NCBI GenBank assembly: GCA_016946835.1
Contig: JACVTC010000008.1
Location: 744,001-765,000 of the forward strand
DNA length: 21,000 bases
From: Neocallimastix lanati (nom. inval.)
Lineage: Eukaryota > Neocallimastigomycota > Neocallimastigomycetes > Neocallimastigales > Neocallimastigaceae
Direction: 5' to 3'
Shown: positions 1 through 9,242 of the stretch, in pieces
Numbering within the stretch: position 1 is the first letter of the stretch
How the letters are laid out: every line of letters starts with the position of its first letter
Program-made: the position numbers and the translations under genes
Notes under the pieces: generated by a model
What the model was told of the DNA's origin: nothing
The model's database searches: none
The model's input: only the letters and a program-made list of their open reading frames with translations

Positions 1-32
1 ATGTTAATTACTTAATCTTTTATACAAATATT

Positions 33-118
33 CATTTATACATATATCATTTATACAAATATATATCATTTATACAATATATATCATTTATACAATATAT
101 ATCATTTATACATATATC
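33..118. repeat. 18-19 bp AT tandem repeat
   Basis: The core CATTTATA recurs at 33, 48, 67, 85 and 103 (spacings 15, 19, 18, 18), with ATATAT spacers. About five copies are present. It is a simple minisatellite with no coding content seen. Confidence 0.85.
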
Positions 119-480
119 TTTAAATATTTACCGATTTAATAATGGGAGTGTTGAATTTCTAGAAAGTTGCATTTCGCAAAGTAGCATTTAAATGCGGTGT
201 TTCAAAATTTTAATAAAAGAAACATTTAAAGATTAAAAGGGTTTATTATCTATCATAAAAATATAAAATATATATATATATATATATATTCTTTAAATAT
301 TCTTATTAAAAAAAAGATATTCTTTAAAATAAAAAAATCTATACATTAATATAAAAATTAAAATTAAAAAATTTTTAAATTTTAAAATATTCTATAAAAA
401 TAAAATATTTATACTTATTAATAAAAATATTTAATAATATTTTTTATTAAACATTTTATTAGAAAACTTTTTTATTATAG
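119..480. other. AT-rich intergenic DNA
   Basis: No gene is seen. Positions about 130-240 are more complex than the surroundings and include the 12-bp palindrome GCATTTAAATGC at 184-195. A (TA)n run lies near 268-290. The complex patch could be a scrap of an older element, but nothing identifies it. Confidence 0.6.
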
Positions 481-850
481 TATAAAAGTTATTATAAAAA
501 TATAAAAGTAAAAATATTTATTGGAAAATTTGTTGTATAGTATTCAAAAAATTAATGATATAGATATAAAAGTTATCAATAAAAATATAAAAGTAAAAAT
601 ATTTATTGGAAAATTTGTTGTATAGTATTCAAAAAATTAATGATATAGATATAAAAGTTATCAATAAAAATATAAAAGTAAAAATATTTATTGGAAAATT
701 TGTTGTATAGTATTCAAAAAATTAATGATATAGATATAAAAGTTATTAATAAAAATATAAAAGTAAAAATATTTATTGGAAAATTTGTTGTATAGTATTC
801 AAAAAATTAATGATATAGATATAAAAGTTATTAATAAAAATATAAAAATA
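481..850. repeat. 85-bp tandem repeat, about 4.3 copies
   Basis: The marker TTGGAAAATTTGTTGTATAG starts at 521, 606, 691 and 776, an exact 85-bp period. The copies are nearly identical: mainly C/T at one site (TTATCAAT versus TTATTAAT), with a 2-bp difference in the partial first unit. The final unit ends near 850. Such uniformity points to recent amplification. 85 is not a multiple of 3, so the array is not a coding repeat. Confidence 0.93.
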
Positions 851-1118
851 ACAATAATAATAAAATAATTATCTAGAAATATTTAATAATAAATTAAAAT
901 ATATTTCAGTATTTCTTTTTTTCATATTAAATTTTTAAAAAAAAGTATTAAATTTTTAAACAAATATGGATTTTTAATTAAGAATAATTTTTAATTATTA
1001 ATAATTGTTAAATATCACAAATGTGTCTAATTACATTGTACATAATACTACATTATTAAGAGAAAAATAATTTTATTCAATGGTATAATACAGTGTAACG
1101 TTAAATGCTTACCAATAA
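851..1118. other. AT-rich intergenic DNA, nothing recognised
   Basis: A/T-rich sequence with no ORF, RNA gene or repeat that I can support. It lies between the 85-bp array and the candidate retroelement LTR. Confidence 0.5.
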
Positions 1119-1310
1119 TGTTAGACTATTATAAGAAAGATAAGTATAAATAACATGTTATGGCATATTCTTAAATGAATAGATTTTTCTTAATGTGAAA
1201 AGTAATAAAATAAATAAATAAACATATAATAAAATATAAATATTCATTTCTGATTTTAAGTGCTTTATTTAGCAGATTAAGAATCTCATTGACACAATAA
1301 TTCATTAACA
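1119..1310 (+). repeat. Candidate 5' LTR of the copia-like relic
   Basis: A 192-bp segment begins TGTTAG and ends TTAACA, the TG...CA inverted ends usual for Ty1/copia LTRs. A TATAAATA box lies at about 1145. It sits immediately 5' of the gag remnant. After the end comes ATTGTTAATATCA, only a weak match to an initiator-Met primer-binding site. No second LTR copy exists in the window, because the 3' part of the element is missing, so the boundaries are inferred. Confidence 0.3.
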
Positions 1311-1339
1311 ATTGTTAATATCAAAATTTAACATATTAA

Positions 1340-2580
1340 ATATTAAACATTCATGATATATTAACAGTTAACATTAAAATAACTAAATCTGAAAATTCAA
1401 CAACTGCAGGAAATTCTTCAAAAACTTCAAAAAATACTCCAAAGACAGCAAAGTCAATAAATGCAGCAAACACAGCAATGAATGATTGTCCTGTTGAAGT
1501 AGAACCTTCAAATATTCAAACAAATACAATTAATAAATTCAATATTCAAAGTTTTAAAAATTATAAAAGAAAACTTTTACAAATGGTATTCAGATTTGAA
1601 GTTATTCCTTGATTCATAAGAATATATTGATTATATGACAAAGAATATTAAAGATATAAACACCAATAAAAAAAAAAAAAAAAAAAAAAAAACACTTAAC
1701 GTATGACTATATCTTCAGAATTATAATATTGAACAACCTTGAGAAATATTCGAAAAATCTTTCAAATAATTGCACAAGTGCCTATTTTTAATGATAAATG
1801 AATTGAAATAAAGGTTTTTAGAAATAGACTCATCCAGACTACTTGAAATCAAAATTAAAATAAAGAAATTAGAAATTGAAAACGATGTCTTAAAGCTGTA
1901 TTAAGATAATCTTAACTTTTTATTTTACAGAATATAATAATGAAGCAAAATTACAAAATAAATCAGAACTGAATGAAGAAACAAAAGTTTTATATTTTTT
2001 AGAGGAATTAAATAAATTCGGAATTACTTATTCATTCACATTTCGATATGTTGAAAATGTATTTATATTGAAGAAGTATTTAAGGATTTAAAAGAAGACA
2101 TAATAAAGCTAAGCACTACAATCAAGAAAAAACAAAAAACATTAAAAGGGATAGATATCAAGGAAGTATATCAACATAAAGATCAAATTAATAGAGTCCG
2201 AAATGGGAAAATTCCATACAATTTCAATAAAGAAACAAATTTCACCGAATATTGTCACTCTTGTCATAAAAAACGGGCATATTATCGATATCCTTTTTTT
2301 TTCAACTCATCAAATTTACCAAGTGAATGATTATAGGGGAGAAAAGAAAAATAATAATAATAAAAAATCAAGAAATAAAAATAAAAATAAAAGAACATTG
2401 TTAAGTTGGAAAGATAACGTTAACTATGAAGAACAAAGCAATTCAGTTTTAAATTCAGATATCATCATTTGATTTCTGTTTCAATGAAATAACTAAAATT
2501 ATAAAAGAAAATTATAATAACAATTCAATAACTCCTAGGAACATAAAGATAAATAAAGTAAAGGCTGAAATCTTTAAAAA
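1340..2580 (+). pseudogene. gag remnant of the copia-like element
   Basis: Frame 2 is open from 1340 to 1611 with a Ser/Thr/Lys/Asn-rich N-terminal stretch (for example KTSKNTPKTAKSINAANTAM), but there is no ATG at its head. It then breaks: TGA at 1609, poly-A at 1668-1692 and several frame changes. Near 2253 the codons read C-H-S-C, the CX2C half of a retroviral-type zinc knuckle. The expected His appears as GH at 2275-2280 only after a frameshift, and the last Cys is replaced by Leu. A Lys/Asn-rich basic stretch follows (2340-2400), as expected at a gag C-terminus. In an intact element this protein would form the virus-like particle. Here it is dead. Confidence 0.72.
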
Positions 2581-2599
2581 AAAAATTAATGATAAAGAA

Positions 2600-2985
2600 G
2601 ATAACAACAAGGAGAAGAGTCATGAATCATCGATAGTGGAATAGAAATCAATGTATCCAAAAAAAAAAAATAAAAATATAAAAATACTATCAAATATTGA
2701 AGTTTCTAAAAGAAGGATTACATACCCAAAATGGACAATCTGATAGAATCTACAAAAAGGGGTATATACAAAGGAATACAATAAAAATAATAACTTTTCT
2801 ATTGATGAAATGTTTTATATTCCAAAACATACAAAATAAATTAGTTTCCACTCATTCCCTATGTAAAAAGGACTTTAAGTTGGTAATGGAAATGTATAAC
2901 AATAAAAGAAAAACTCAAAATATTTAATAATAATAAACTAATTACTGCTATCTATACAAATGATGAAAACCTTTTTACTTTAAAT
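2600..2985 (+). pseudogene. Protease and pre-integrase remnant of the copia-like element
   Basis: At 2626-2640 frame 1 reads I-I-D-S-G, the aspartic protease active site, preceded by TGA where copia elements usually have Trp (WIIDSG); TGG to TGA is a simple transition. The following residues are I-E-I-N-V rather than A-S/T-x-H. Downstream, PNGQ-like and FYIP-like motifs are split between frames, then NKLVSTHSLCKKDFKLVMEM at 2835-2894 matches the GAG-pre-integrase family pattern (LLSTHQLCKQGF-like). Sequence around 2930-2985 continues it (ITAIYTNDENLFTLNT in frame). At least three frame changes and several stops abolish function. Confidence 0.75.
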
Positions 2986-3039
2986 ACAGGCTCAATAAAA
3001 GACAAAGAATATAATATAAATAATATTGATCAAAAAAAA

Positions 3040-3770
3040 AAAAAATATGACATACTAGATTAGGCTATTGTTACAATCAAAATTTTTAAAAAAAATTTTA
3101 GAAAAACAACAAAACATTAAGATAGAAAAGAATGATAATATAAATTGTAATGATTGCAAAATTAGTAAACTTAAGAAAAAACCTTTCAATAAAAACAATC
3201 AATAAGAGTACTTTACCATTTACAAATTGTACATACTGATATCGTTGGACCACCTTAAGCCTGACACCATCATTTAGTGGATACAAATATTATATAACAT
3301 TTATCCATGACTTCAGTAGAAAATTGTTGGGCTTATTTACTTAAAACATAAAAATCTTAGGCAGTATAGAAATTCATTGAGTTTCATAAACTTATGAAAG
3401 ATACTAGTAATTACAACATAAAAGGAAATAATAAAGGATCTACCAACGGTTTAAAAATATAATGGCTCTTCGTTTAATGGATTATCTTAAAAATAATGGA
3501 ATTACATTTAATCATTCTACACCGGGTAATATCACCAGATAATCCCCTTTAAAATGGTCGCACTAAAAGAATTAATTAGACCATTGGAATACTGGGTGAA
3601 AACATTATTCAGTGCTTGCTAAATTATCTTCTATTTTATGGGATGAAGCTATTAAAAGTGCATGTACATTGTATAATTTAAATATGCATCAGGAAATTAT
3701 TTTTAAAAATTCCGGAAAAAAAAATACTTTTTTTTCAATAAGAAAATTGTTATATCTAAAAATTAATACT
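3040..3770 (+). pseudogene. Integrase remnant of the copia-like element
   Basis: The zinc-binding domain is left as C-N-D-C at 3146-3157; its His pair is not clear. The catalytic core begins HTDIVGPP (3232-3255; first catalytic Asp at 3238-3240), followed by FIHDFSRK and CWAYLLKT in another frame, and FIEFHKLMKDTSNYNIK. The second Asp site, normally in SDNG, reads S-T-N-G (ACC at 3442-3444). The catalytic Glu of the NGRTERIN block is Lys (AAA at 3565-3567). The stretch ILWDEAIKSACTLYNLNMHQ near 3633 matches the usual integrase C-terminal flank. Two of the three DDE residues are lost and stops are frequent. Homology stops near 3765. Confidence 0.82.
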
Positions 3771-3816
3771 AAATACTAAATACTAAATAATATATTATAA
3801 AAAATAAATAATAATA

Positions 3817-4215
3817 AAAGAGTATTTATAATAAATAATAATAAAAGAGTATTTATAATAAATAATAATAAAAGAGTATTTATAATAAATAATAATAAAA
3901 GAGTATTTATAATAAATGATAAAAGAGTATTTATAATAAATAATAATAAAAGAGTATTTATAATAAATAATAATAAAAGAGTATTTATAATAAATAATAA
4001 TAAAAGAGTATTTATAATAAATAATAATAAAAGAGTATTTATAATAAATAATAATAAAAGAGTATTTATAATAAATAATAATAAAAGAGTATTTATAATA
4101 AATAATAATAAAAGAGTATTTATAATAAATAATAATAAAAGAGTATTTATAATAAATAATAAAAGAGTATTTATAATAAATAATAATAAAAGAGTATTTA
4201 TTTTTAATAAAAAAT
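3817..4215. repeat. 27-bp minisatellite, 15 copies, with 240-bp higher-order period
   Basis: The core AAAAGAGTATTTATAATAA occurs 15 times. Units are 27 bp, except for two 24-bp units at 3901 and 4141. Those short units are exactly 240 bp apart, and 3841-3900 is identical to 4081-4140, so a block of nine units (8x27+24) has been duplicated. The complement is open as a 9-residue Leu/Ile/Phe repeat only because the unit is a multiple of 3; I do not regard it as a gene. The core belongs to the same family as the arrays at 8.3, 10-11.6 and 19.9 kb. Confidence 0.95.
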
Positions 4216-5206
4216 AAATAATAAAAAGTGTCTTCATTAATAAATAATAAATAATAAATAATAACAAAAATAATAGTTCAAATAATTCAAATTAGTTTTA
4301 TCAATCTGTAATTAACTTATAACTTATCTATATTTATATATTACTAATCTTTTAATTAAATATGAATGAAAATATGTCATATTAACTTTTAATTTATAAA
4401 GAAGATAGTCATATAAAATATCTAATATATTTTATTTATTTTTATTTGAATGAATGAATGATATTATAATTCATGTTATAAGCTTTTTAGAGATTGATTT
4501 AATTAATTAAAATATTTTTATTATTATTTTCTTTAAAAAGTTTTTTTATTTCTAAGAAAGTAGTTTTTGATTAATAATTTTAATTATTATAAAGAAAATA
4601 TTAATGAAAATAATTTAAGAGTAATTTATAAAAATAATTTATTCTTTTTGAACTTTATTTATTATTATTTTAGGAAATAGAAAAAAAGCATGATACAAAA
4701 AAAATATTAAATATCTTTAAAAAGACATAACGAAGGCGTAGTAAATATATAATAGAGATAAATTTTTTTTTTCTTTTTATTGATAGAAGTTTTTACTATA
4801 AAAAAATAATAAATTTAAATAAAATAAGTAAAAGAATAAAAGTCACACTCTAAATACATAATTAGTGGAAGATAAATTTTAAACAATAAAATAATAAAAA
4901 TACTACTATTACTCTTTCTATATTACCACTATTAATATTTTTAAAATGATAACAATATAACAATTATAATTAATAAGTAATTATAAAAATAATAAAAATA
5001 ATAATAAATAATAATAATTTTAAAATAATGAAAAATCTATAAAATCTGTATCAAAAATAATATAAAAAGTATAAATTTATATAAATATTATTAATGTATA
5101 AATCAAATGTCCAAAAAAAAAAAAAAAAAAAATTTAAATATTGTTCCAAATAAAGATTATCAATTTTTTTATAATAAAAAATTAAATAAAAAAAAATAAA
5201 AATAAA
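4216..5206. other. AT-rich intergenic DNA, no gene seen
   Basis: Mostly A/T runs and short AATA repeats (4200-4270), with a poly-A tract near 5113-5131. Slightly more complex patches at 4290-4500 and 4670-4760 show no continuous coding sequence or recognised motif. Confidence 0.6.
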
Positions 5207-5350
5207 AAATGATTTTGATTTTTATTATAATTTGATGATATATAAGAAATTGGAAATAAAAAATGATTTTAAATTTTATTATAAATTGATGATATATAAG
5301 AAATTGGAAATTAAAACCATTTGTAAATTAAAATGATTTTGATTTTTGAT
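5207..5350. repeat. 54-bp imperfect tandem repeat, about 2.5 copies
   Basis: AAATGATTTT starts at 5207, 5261 and 5331, and GATGATATATAAGAAATTGGAAAT is shared by the first two units. The first spacing is 54 bp; the second is 70 bp because of a 16-bp insertion. Confidence 0.8.
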
Positions 5351-5879
5351 TTTATTAATTATAATTTTCTAAAAATTTAAGGAGTCTATTAAATATAGGA
5401 TAATACTACTATTTAATAATATAATAAAATATATAAAATAAATTATTTTAAATAATATATATAGAATATATTAAAATTTTTTCCTTTTTTTTTTTTTTTT
5501 TTTTTTTTATATATATTATAAATAATAATAATAAAACAATATTTTTATTTTAATTTATTATAAATAATAAAAAAAAAAAAATATTATAAAGCTATATTAA
5601 ATTATTAATTCAATTTTTTATAGATTAGGTTAAAATATGTGAAAGTATAAATAGTAGAATTTTTTTCCAATTTAAAATATCAGGAATTCATATTTAATTA
5701 AAGATTCAAAGTAATTATATAGTATCATTAAAATATAAAATCTTAATAATATTTATATTCATAAAAATATACACAAATATATACATAAATTTCAACTGGT
5801 TAATCTTTCAATAGTTTTTTGTTTTTATTTATTAAATTAGTATGGGAAGAATTAATAAATAATATTTATTCAATATAAA
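5351..5879. other. AT-rich intergenic DNA with long homopolymers
   Basis: Includes an uninterrupted T24 at 5485-5508 and a shorter A run near 5570. No coding sequence is supported. Confidence 0.6.
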
Positions 5880-6435
5880 TTAATATATATTAAATTTGAA
5901 GAAGCTGAAATTGAATATATAAATGAATATATATTGAATTTTAAGAACTTGAAGTTTAGTATATAAATGAATGTATATTGAATTTAAAGAAGCTGAAGAT
6001 GAAAATATGAATATATATTGAATTTGAAGAACTTGAAATTGAATATAAAAACTAATATGAAATGAATTTGAAGAAACTGAAATTGATATATAAATGAAAA
6101 TATTTAATTTGAAGAACTTGAAGTTTATTATATAAATGAACATATATTGAATTTAAAGAACTTGAAATTGAATATGCAAATGAATATATATTGAATTTGA
6201 AGAATTTGAAGTTGAATATATAAATGAATATATATTGAATTTAAAGAAGCTGAAGATGAAAATATGAATATATATTGAATTTGAAGAATTTGAAATTGAG
6301 TAACTTGAGGTTTAATATATAAATGAATATATATTGAATTTGAAGAAGCTGAATCTGAAAATATAAATGAATATATATTGAATTTGAATAACTTGAATTA
6401 AACATATAAATTGATATATATTGAATTTGAAGATC
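5880..6435. repeat. 44-bp minisatellite, about 13 degenerate copies
   Basis: The marker ATTT(G/A)AAGAA starts at 5894, 5938, 5982, 6022, 6066, 6107, 6151, 6195, 6239, 6279, 6338, 6382 and 6425. Most spacings are 44, with some 40-43 and one 59. Units read roughly GAATTTGAAGAACTTGAAGT plus TGAATATATAAATGAATATATATT. Because 44 is not a multiple of 3, each unit shifts frame, so the array does not encode a repeat protein on either strand. Confidence 0.92.
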
Positions 6436-6440
6436 AGATT

Positions 6441-6530
6441 GAAGGAATGAAAAATGATACTCAAATTGAAGTAATGAAAAATGATACTCAAATTTAAGGA
6501 ATGAAAAATGATACTCAAATTGAAGGATAT
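6441..6530. repeat. 27-bp tandem repeat, 3 copies
   Basis: AATGAAAAATGATACTCAAA occurs three times at 27-bp spacing directly after the 44-bp array, with single-base differences (GAAGT, TAAGG, GAAGG at the joins). Confidence 0.85.
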
Positions 6531-6633
6531 ATATTTTGTAAATTGAATGAAGAAATAATAAAACTTTGAGGAATATATTTGAAAATAATGAATATAATAT
6601 AAAACTAATAATAATGATGTAATTGATAAAAGA

Positions 6634-6666
6634 GTGACTTTTAGTGGAATAATGACTTTTAGTGGT
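6634..6666 (+). repeat. Duplicated TGACTTTTAGTGG
   Basis: The 13-mer TGACTTTTAGTGG occurs twice in about 30 bp, directly before the repeat-protein fragment. Each copy contains a 3' splice-site-like TTTTAG, so one could be the acceptor of an exon beginning near 6663. This is inference only. Confidence 0.4.
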
Positions 6667-7127
6667 ATTGAATGGTGTAATAACAACAAAAATAGAGATT
6701 TGTAATGGCTGTAACTATGTAATACCAGGTAATATTATTGATAGAATTTTGTTTAATGGAGAAGGGAGGTTTCTTTTAGAAATCCAAAATAATAAAATTG
6801 ATGAATTTTATCAATTCAATAATAATAAAATGCTTTACTTAAGTGATATTGGACAGTTTATTAGTACAATATTAAATAGAAAATGTGGATGTACCTGAAT
6901 TTCTTTACAACATTAATAATGATAGGATTCTTTACTTAAGAGATATAAATCGTTTCATGGCACAAAATTTAGTGGAAAATATAAAAGTTCATGTATCACT
7001 TAATAACATTAATAATGACAGGATTATTTTCTTAAGAGATATGAACAATTTCATAGCACAATATTTAATTGAAAATGTAAATGGAACTTTATATTTTGAT
7101 AGCATTAATAATTATCCATGGATATAA
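6662..7127 (+). pseudogene. Frameshifted fragment of an unknown repeat protein
   Basis: Two overlapping ORFs (frame 2 to 6898, frame 3 to 7127) form one product of about 155 residues. Three tandem units of about 32 residues share the pattern N-N-(D/N)-(R/K)-(I/M)-(L/I)-(Y/F)-L-x-D-(I/M): NNNKMLYLSDIGQF near 6818, INNDRILYLRDINRF near 6912, and INNDRIIFLRDMNNF near 7008. A fourth start (SINNYPWI) precedes the stop. The unit straddling the frame change fits if one A of the run near 6879 is extra. There is no ATG at the head: the frame opens after TGA at 6653 and the first Met is near 6830. This is a 5'-truncated or exon-internal fragment with one frameshift, or a homopolymer sequencing error in a real exon. 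The family is not recognised. An N-terminal CNGC could be incidental. Confidence 0.55.
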
Positions 7128-7254
7128 TTATTTATATCCCTTAGAATTATATATAATATATATATAGTTAAATAGATTTAAAAGTTGAACTGGTAAAATA
7201 AAATTTCAAGTATTATAAATATTATACTCTTTAATATTTAATTACTATGTTTTG
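7128..7254. other. AT-rich spacer, nothing recognised
   Basis: Follows the stop of the repeat-protein fragment. Contains short TA runs only. Confidence 0.4.
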
Positions 7255-7525
7255 TTTAGGATTAATATATTGATATATATGTGTATGTAATAAATCCTAA
7301 AGTGTTTCAAAACTCAAATAATTAAGAAACAAAATGTATTATTTGGTACTTTTTCAATTTTTTTTCTACATTTTGGATAATAAAAATGTAATAAATTATT
7401 AATAAAAATATTTAAGTTGATCAATATTGAATGTATTATTAAATATTTATGTTTTCCTGACGAATTATTTTATAATATAAAAGGCAAATATTAAATATTT
7501 ATGTGTTTTAGGATTTATTACATAC
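7255..7525. repeat. Inverted-repeat pair, possible MITE remnant
   Basis: GTATGTAATAAATCCTAAA at 7283-7301 is the exact reverse complement of 7507-7525 (19 bp), enclosing about 205 bp. The left arm also has its own partner: TTTAGGATT at 7255-7263 against AATCCTAAA at 7293-7301. A short direct repeat around TATTAAATATTTATGT occurs near 7426-7445 and 7487-7505. No target-site duplication is obvious and no transposase is present. Confidence 0.5.
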
Positions 7526-8335
7526 TACAAAGTTTTTGTTCAAAACAAAACCAAATTTTAAATTTTTAAAATTTAAAATTAGTAAATAAAATAAATAAAA
7601 TTTACATTAAAAATGAAATATAAAGTTTTCATTTTTTTTTCTCCCTAAATATATAAATATATTTTTTTTTAAATATTCATTTTAATTTCTTTCATTCTCT
7701 GAAGTTATTTTTCTTTTTTAAAAAAAAAAAATATTAAATATATATATTCCTATATATATTTATCTACATTTAAATATCTGTCTATATTTATTTTATATTT
7801 ATATTCCATAAAGAGTAAAATAATAAAAATTTATTATTAAACTAATAACCAAAAGATTATTTTTATTATTTTTTTCCTTATAAAGATAATTTAATAATTA
7901 AATTAAAAATTAAAACGGTAAATGCTTTTTTTTTTTTTTTTTTTTTTATTTTAAAATTTTAAAATTTTAAATTCTATTTTTTAAATTAAATTAAATATAA
8001 TTATTATAAAATAAAATTAAATATTAAATAAAATTAAATATTAAATAAAACAAAATATAAAGATAATTAAAGATAATTATATATTTTTAATATTTATTAA
8101 TACTTAAATAATATTGATAATACTTAATATTTATAATACTTTGCACACACATATAAATAAAAAAAAAGACATTTTATAAAATTTCAATTAGAAACGGATA
8201 TGAAATTTGATAAAACCTGAAAAGATTAATAAAAATAAAATAATTATTTATAATTTATTAAATTCGATCATTCATTTAATAATATTAATCTATAGAAAAT
8301 GATTTATTATTGCTTATTTATTAGTTATTAGTTTT
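7526..8335. other. AT-rich intergenic DNA, no gene seen
   Basis: Poly-T and poly-A tracts (T20 near 7927-7946) and ATTAAATA-type runs. The patch at 8160-8230 is a little more complex, but no reading frame or RNA structure can be supported. Confidence 0.6.
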
Positions 8336-8470
8336 TATTTATTAATAAATACTCTTTATTATTATTTATTATTTATTATTCAATTATTTATTATTTAGTA
8401 TTCAATTATTTATTATTTATTATTTATTATTTATTATTTATTATTTAATTATTCAATTATTTTTAATTGA
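8336..8470. repeat. Short-repeat array with ATTAATAAATACTC marker
   Basis: Starts with ATTAATAAATACTC at 8341, followed by TTATTAT heptamers and ATTCAATTATTTATT units. The layout is the same as at 10105 onwards, so this is a small detached copy of the large array, in the same orientation. Confidence 0.85.
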
Positions 8471-9190
8471 AATTATTTATTTTTATTAAATAAATTTTTA
8501 TTTTAATAAAAAAAAAAGAAAAGAAAAAAAGTTCACTTTTTTTAATAATGAGTTATATTGAAAATGGTGAATTTATTAATTTATTATTTTTCATTATTAG
8601 TAATTTTTTATTTAATATAAAATATTTAATAAAAATTTATTTAAAAAGTTTCAATTTTTAAATTTTTATTTTTTATTGGTTTCATTACTATTTAATAAAA
8701 AAATTTGTTTTATTTTTAATAATTATTTTTTTTTTTTTTTTTATTTTATTTTCTTTTAATTTTATTTCGTTTTAGCTTTTTTTTTTTTTTTTTTTTTTTC
8801 TTTCTAATTTGATTATTCTATTAGAAATTTGTATTTTAATGGTAATTTTTATTTTATTTAATTACTATAAAAAAAAATTCCTGATATATATATAAAAATG
8901 AATGTATTTTTTTTTTATTCCATTTTAAATAAAAATACTCTAATAGTTATTTTCTTCTTACCATGGAATTTAATGAAAAAACTTGTTAATAATGACATAA
9001 AATCTTTAATTAAGGAATTTAAATATAAATTATTAAAGGTTTTAATAATTTCTTAATACTGAAATTAAATTTATTGACAATACATAAATGGGTATCTTTT
9101 TTAAAAATAATTATAATTACTCTATACCAAATATATATCTCTTTATGAATTTAAAATTATTTCCATTAAGTAAATATACAGACAAAGTGT

Positions 9191-9242
<52 letters not shown>

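Larger units (their letters stand above)
1119..3770 (+). mobile_element. Degenerate Ty1/copia LTR retrotransposon, 3'-truncated
   Basis: Reading all three forward frames together shows the Ty1/copia domain order: gag with a CCHC-like knuckle near 2253-2290, aspartic protease DSG at 2632-2640, a pre-integrase segment at 2835-2894, then integrase with HTDIVGP at 3232-3252 and FIEFHKLMKDTSNYNIK near 3373. The order gag-PR-IN with integrase before reverse transcriptase defines copia rather than Ty3/gypsy. There is no reverse transcriptase or RNase H; homology ends near 3765, beside the 27-bp minisatellite. Many in-frame stops, frameshifts and a 25-A run at 1668-1692 make it non-functional. The 5' limit depends on the candidate LTR. 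Confidence 0.82.

Noticed and set aside
481-850. CRISPR array
   Set aside because: Copies are head-to-tail with no variable spacers and the genome is eukaryotic.
2203-2927. Two + strand ORFs (2203-2472 and 2697-2927) as separate genes
   Set aside because: They are pieces of the gag and pre-integrase parts of the dead copia element.
3098-3286. 62-codon - strand ORF
   Set aside because: Antisense to the integrase remnant, which has clear homology on the + strand.
3776-4267. 163-codon - strand ORF of Leu-Leu-Phe-Ile-Ile-Asn-Thr repeats
   Set aside because: It exists only because the minisatellite unit is a multiple of 3. It has no non-repeat domain and the family appears elsewhere without coding.
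5880-6689. Two - strand ORFs of 87 and 125 codons
   Set aside because: They cross a 44-bp array whose period breaks any frame; composition is low-complexity Phe/Ile/Tyr with no family features.
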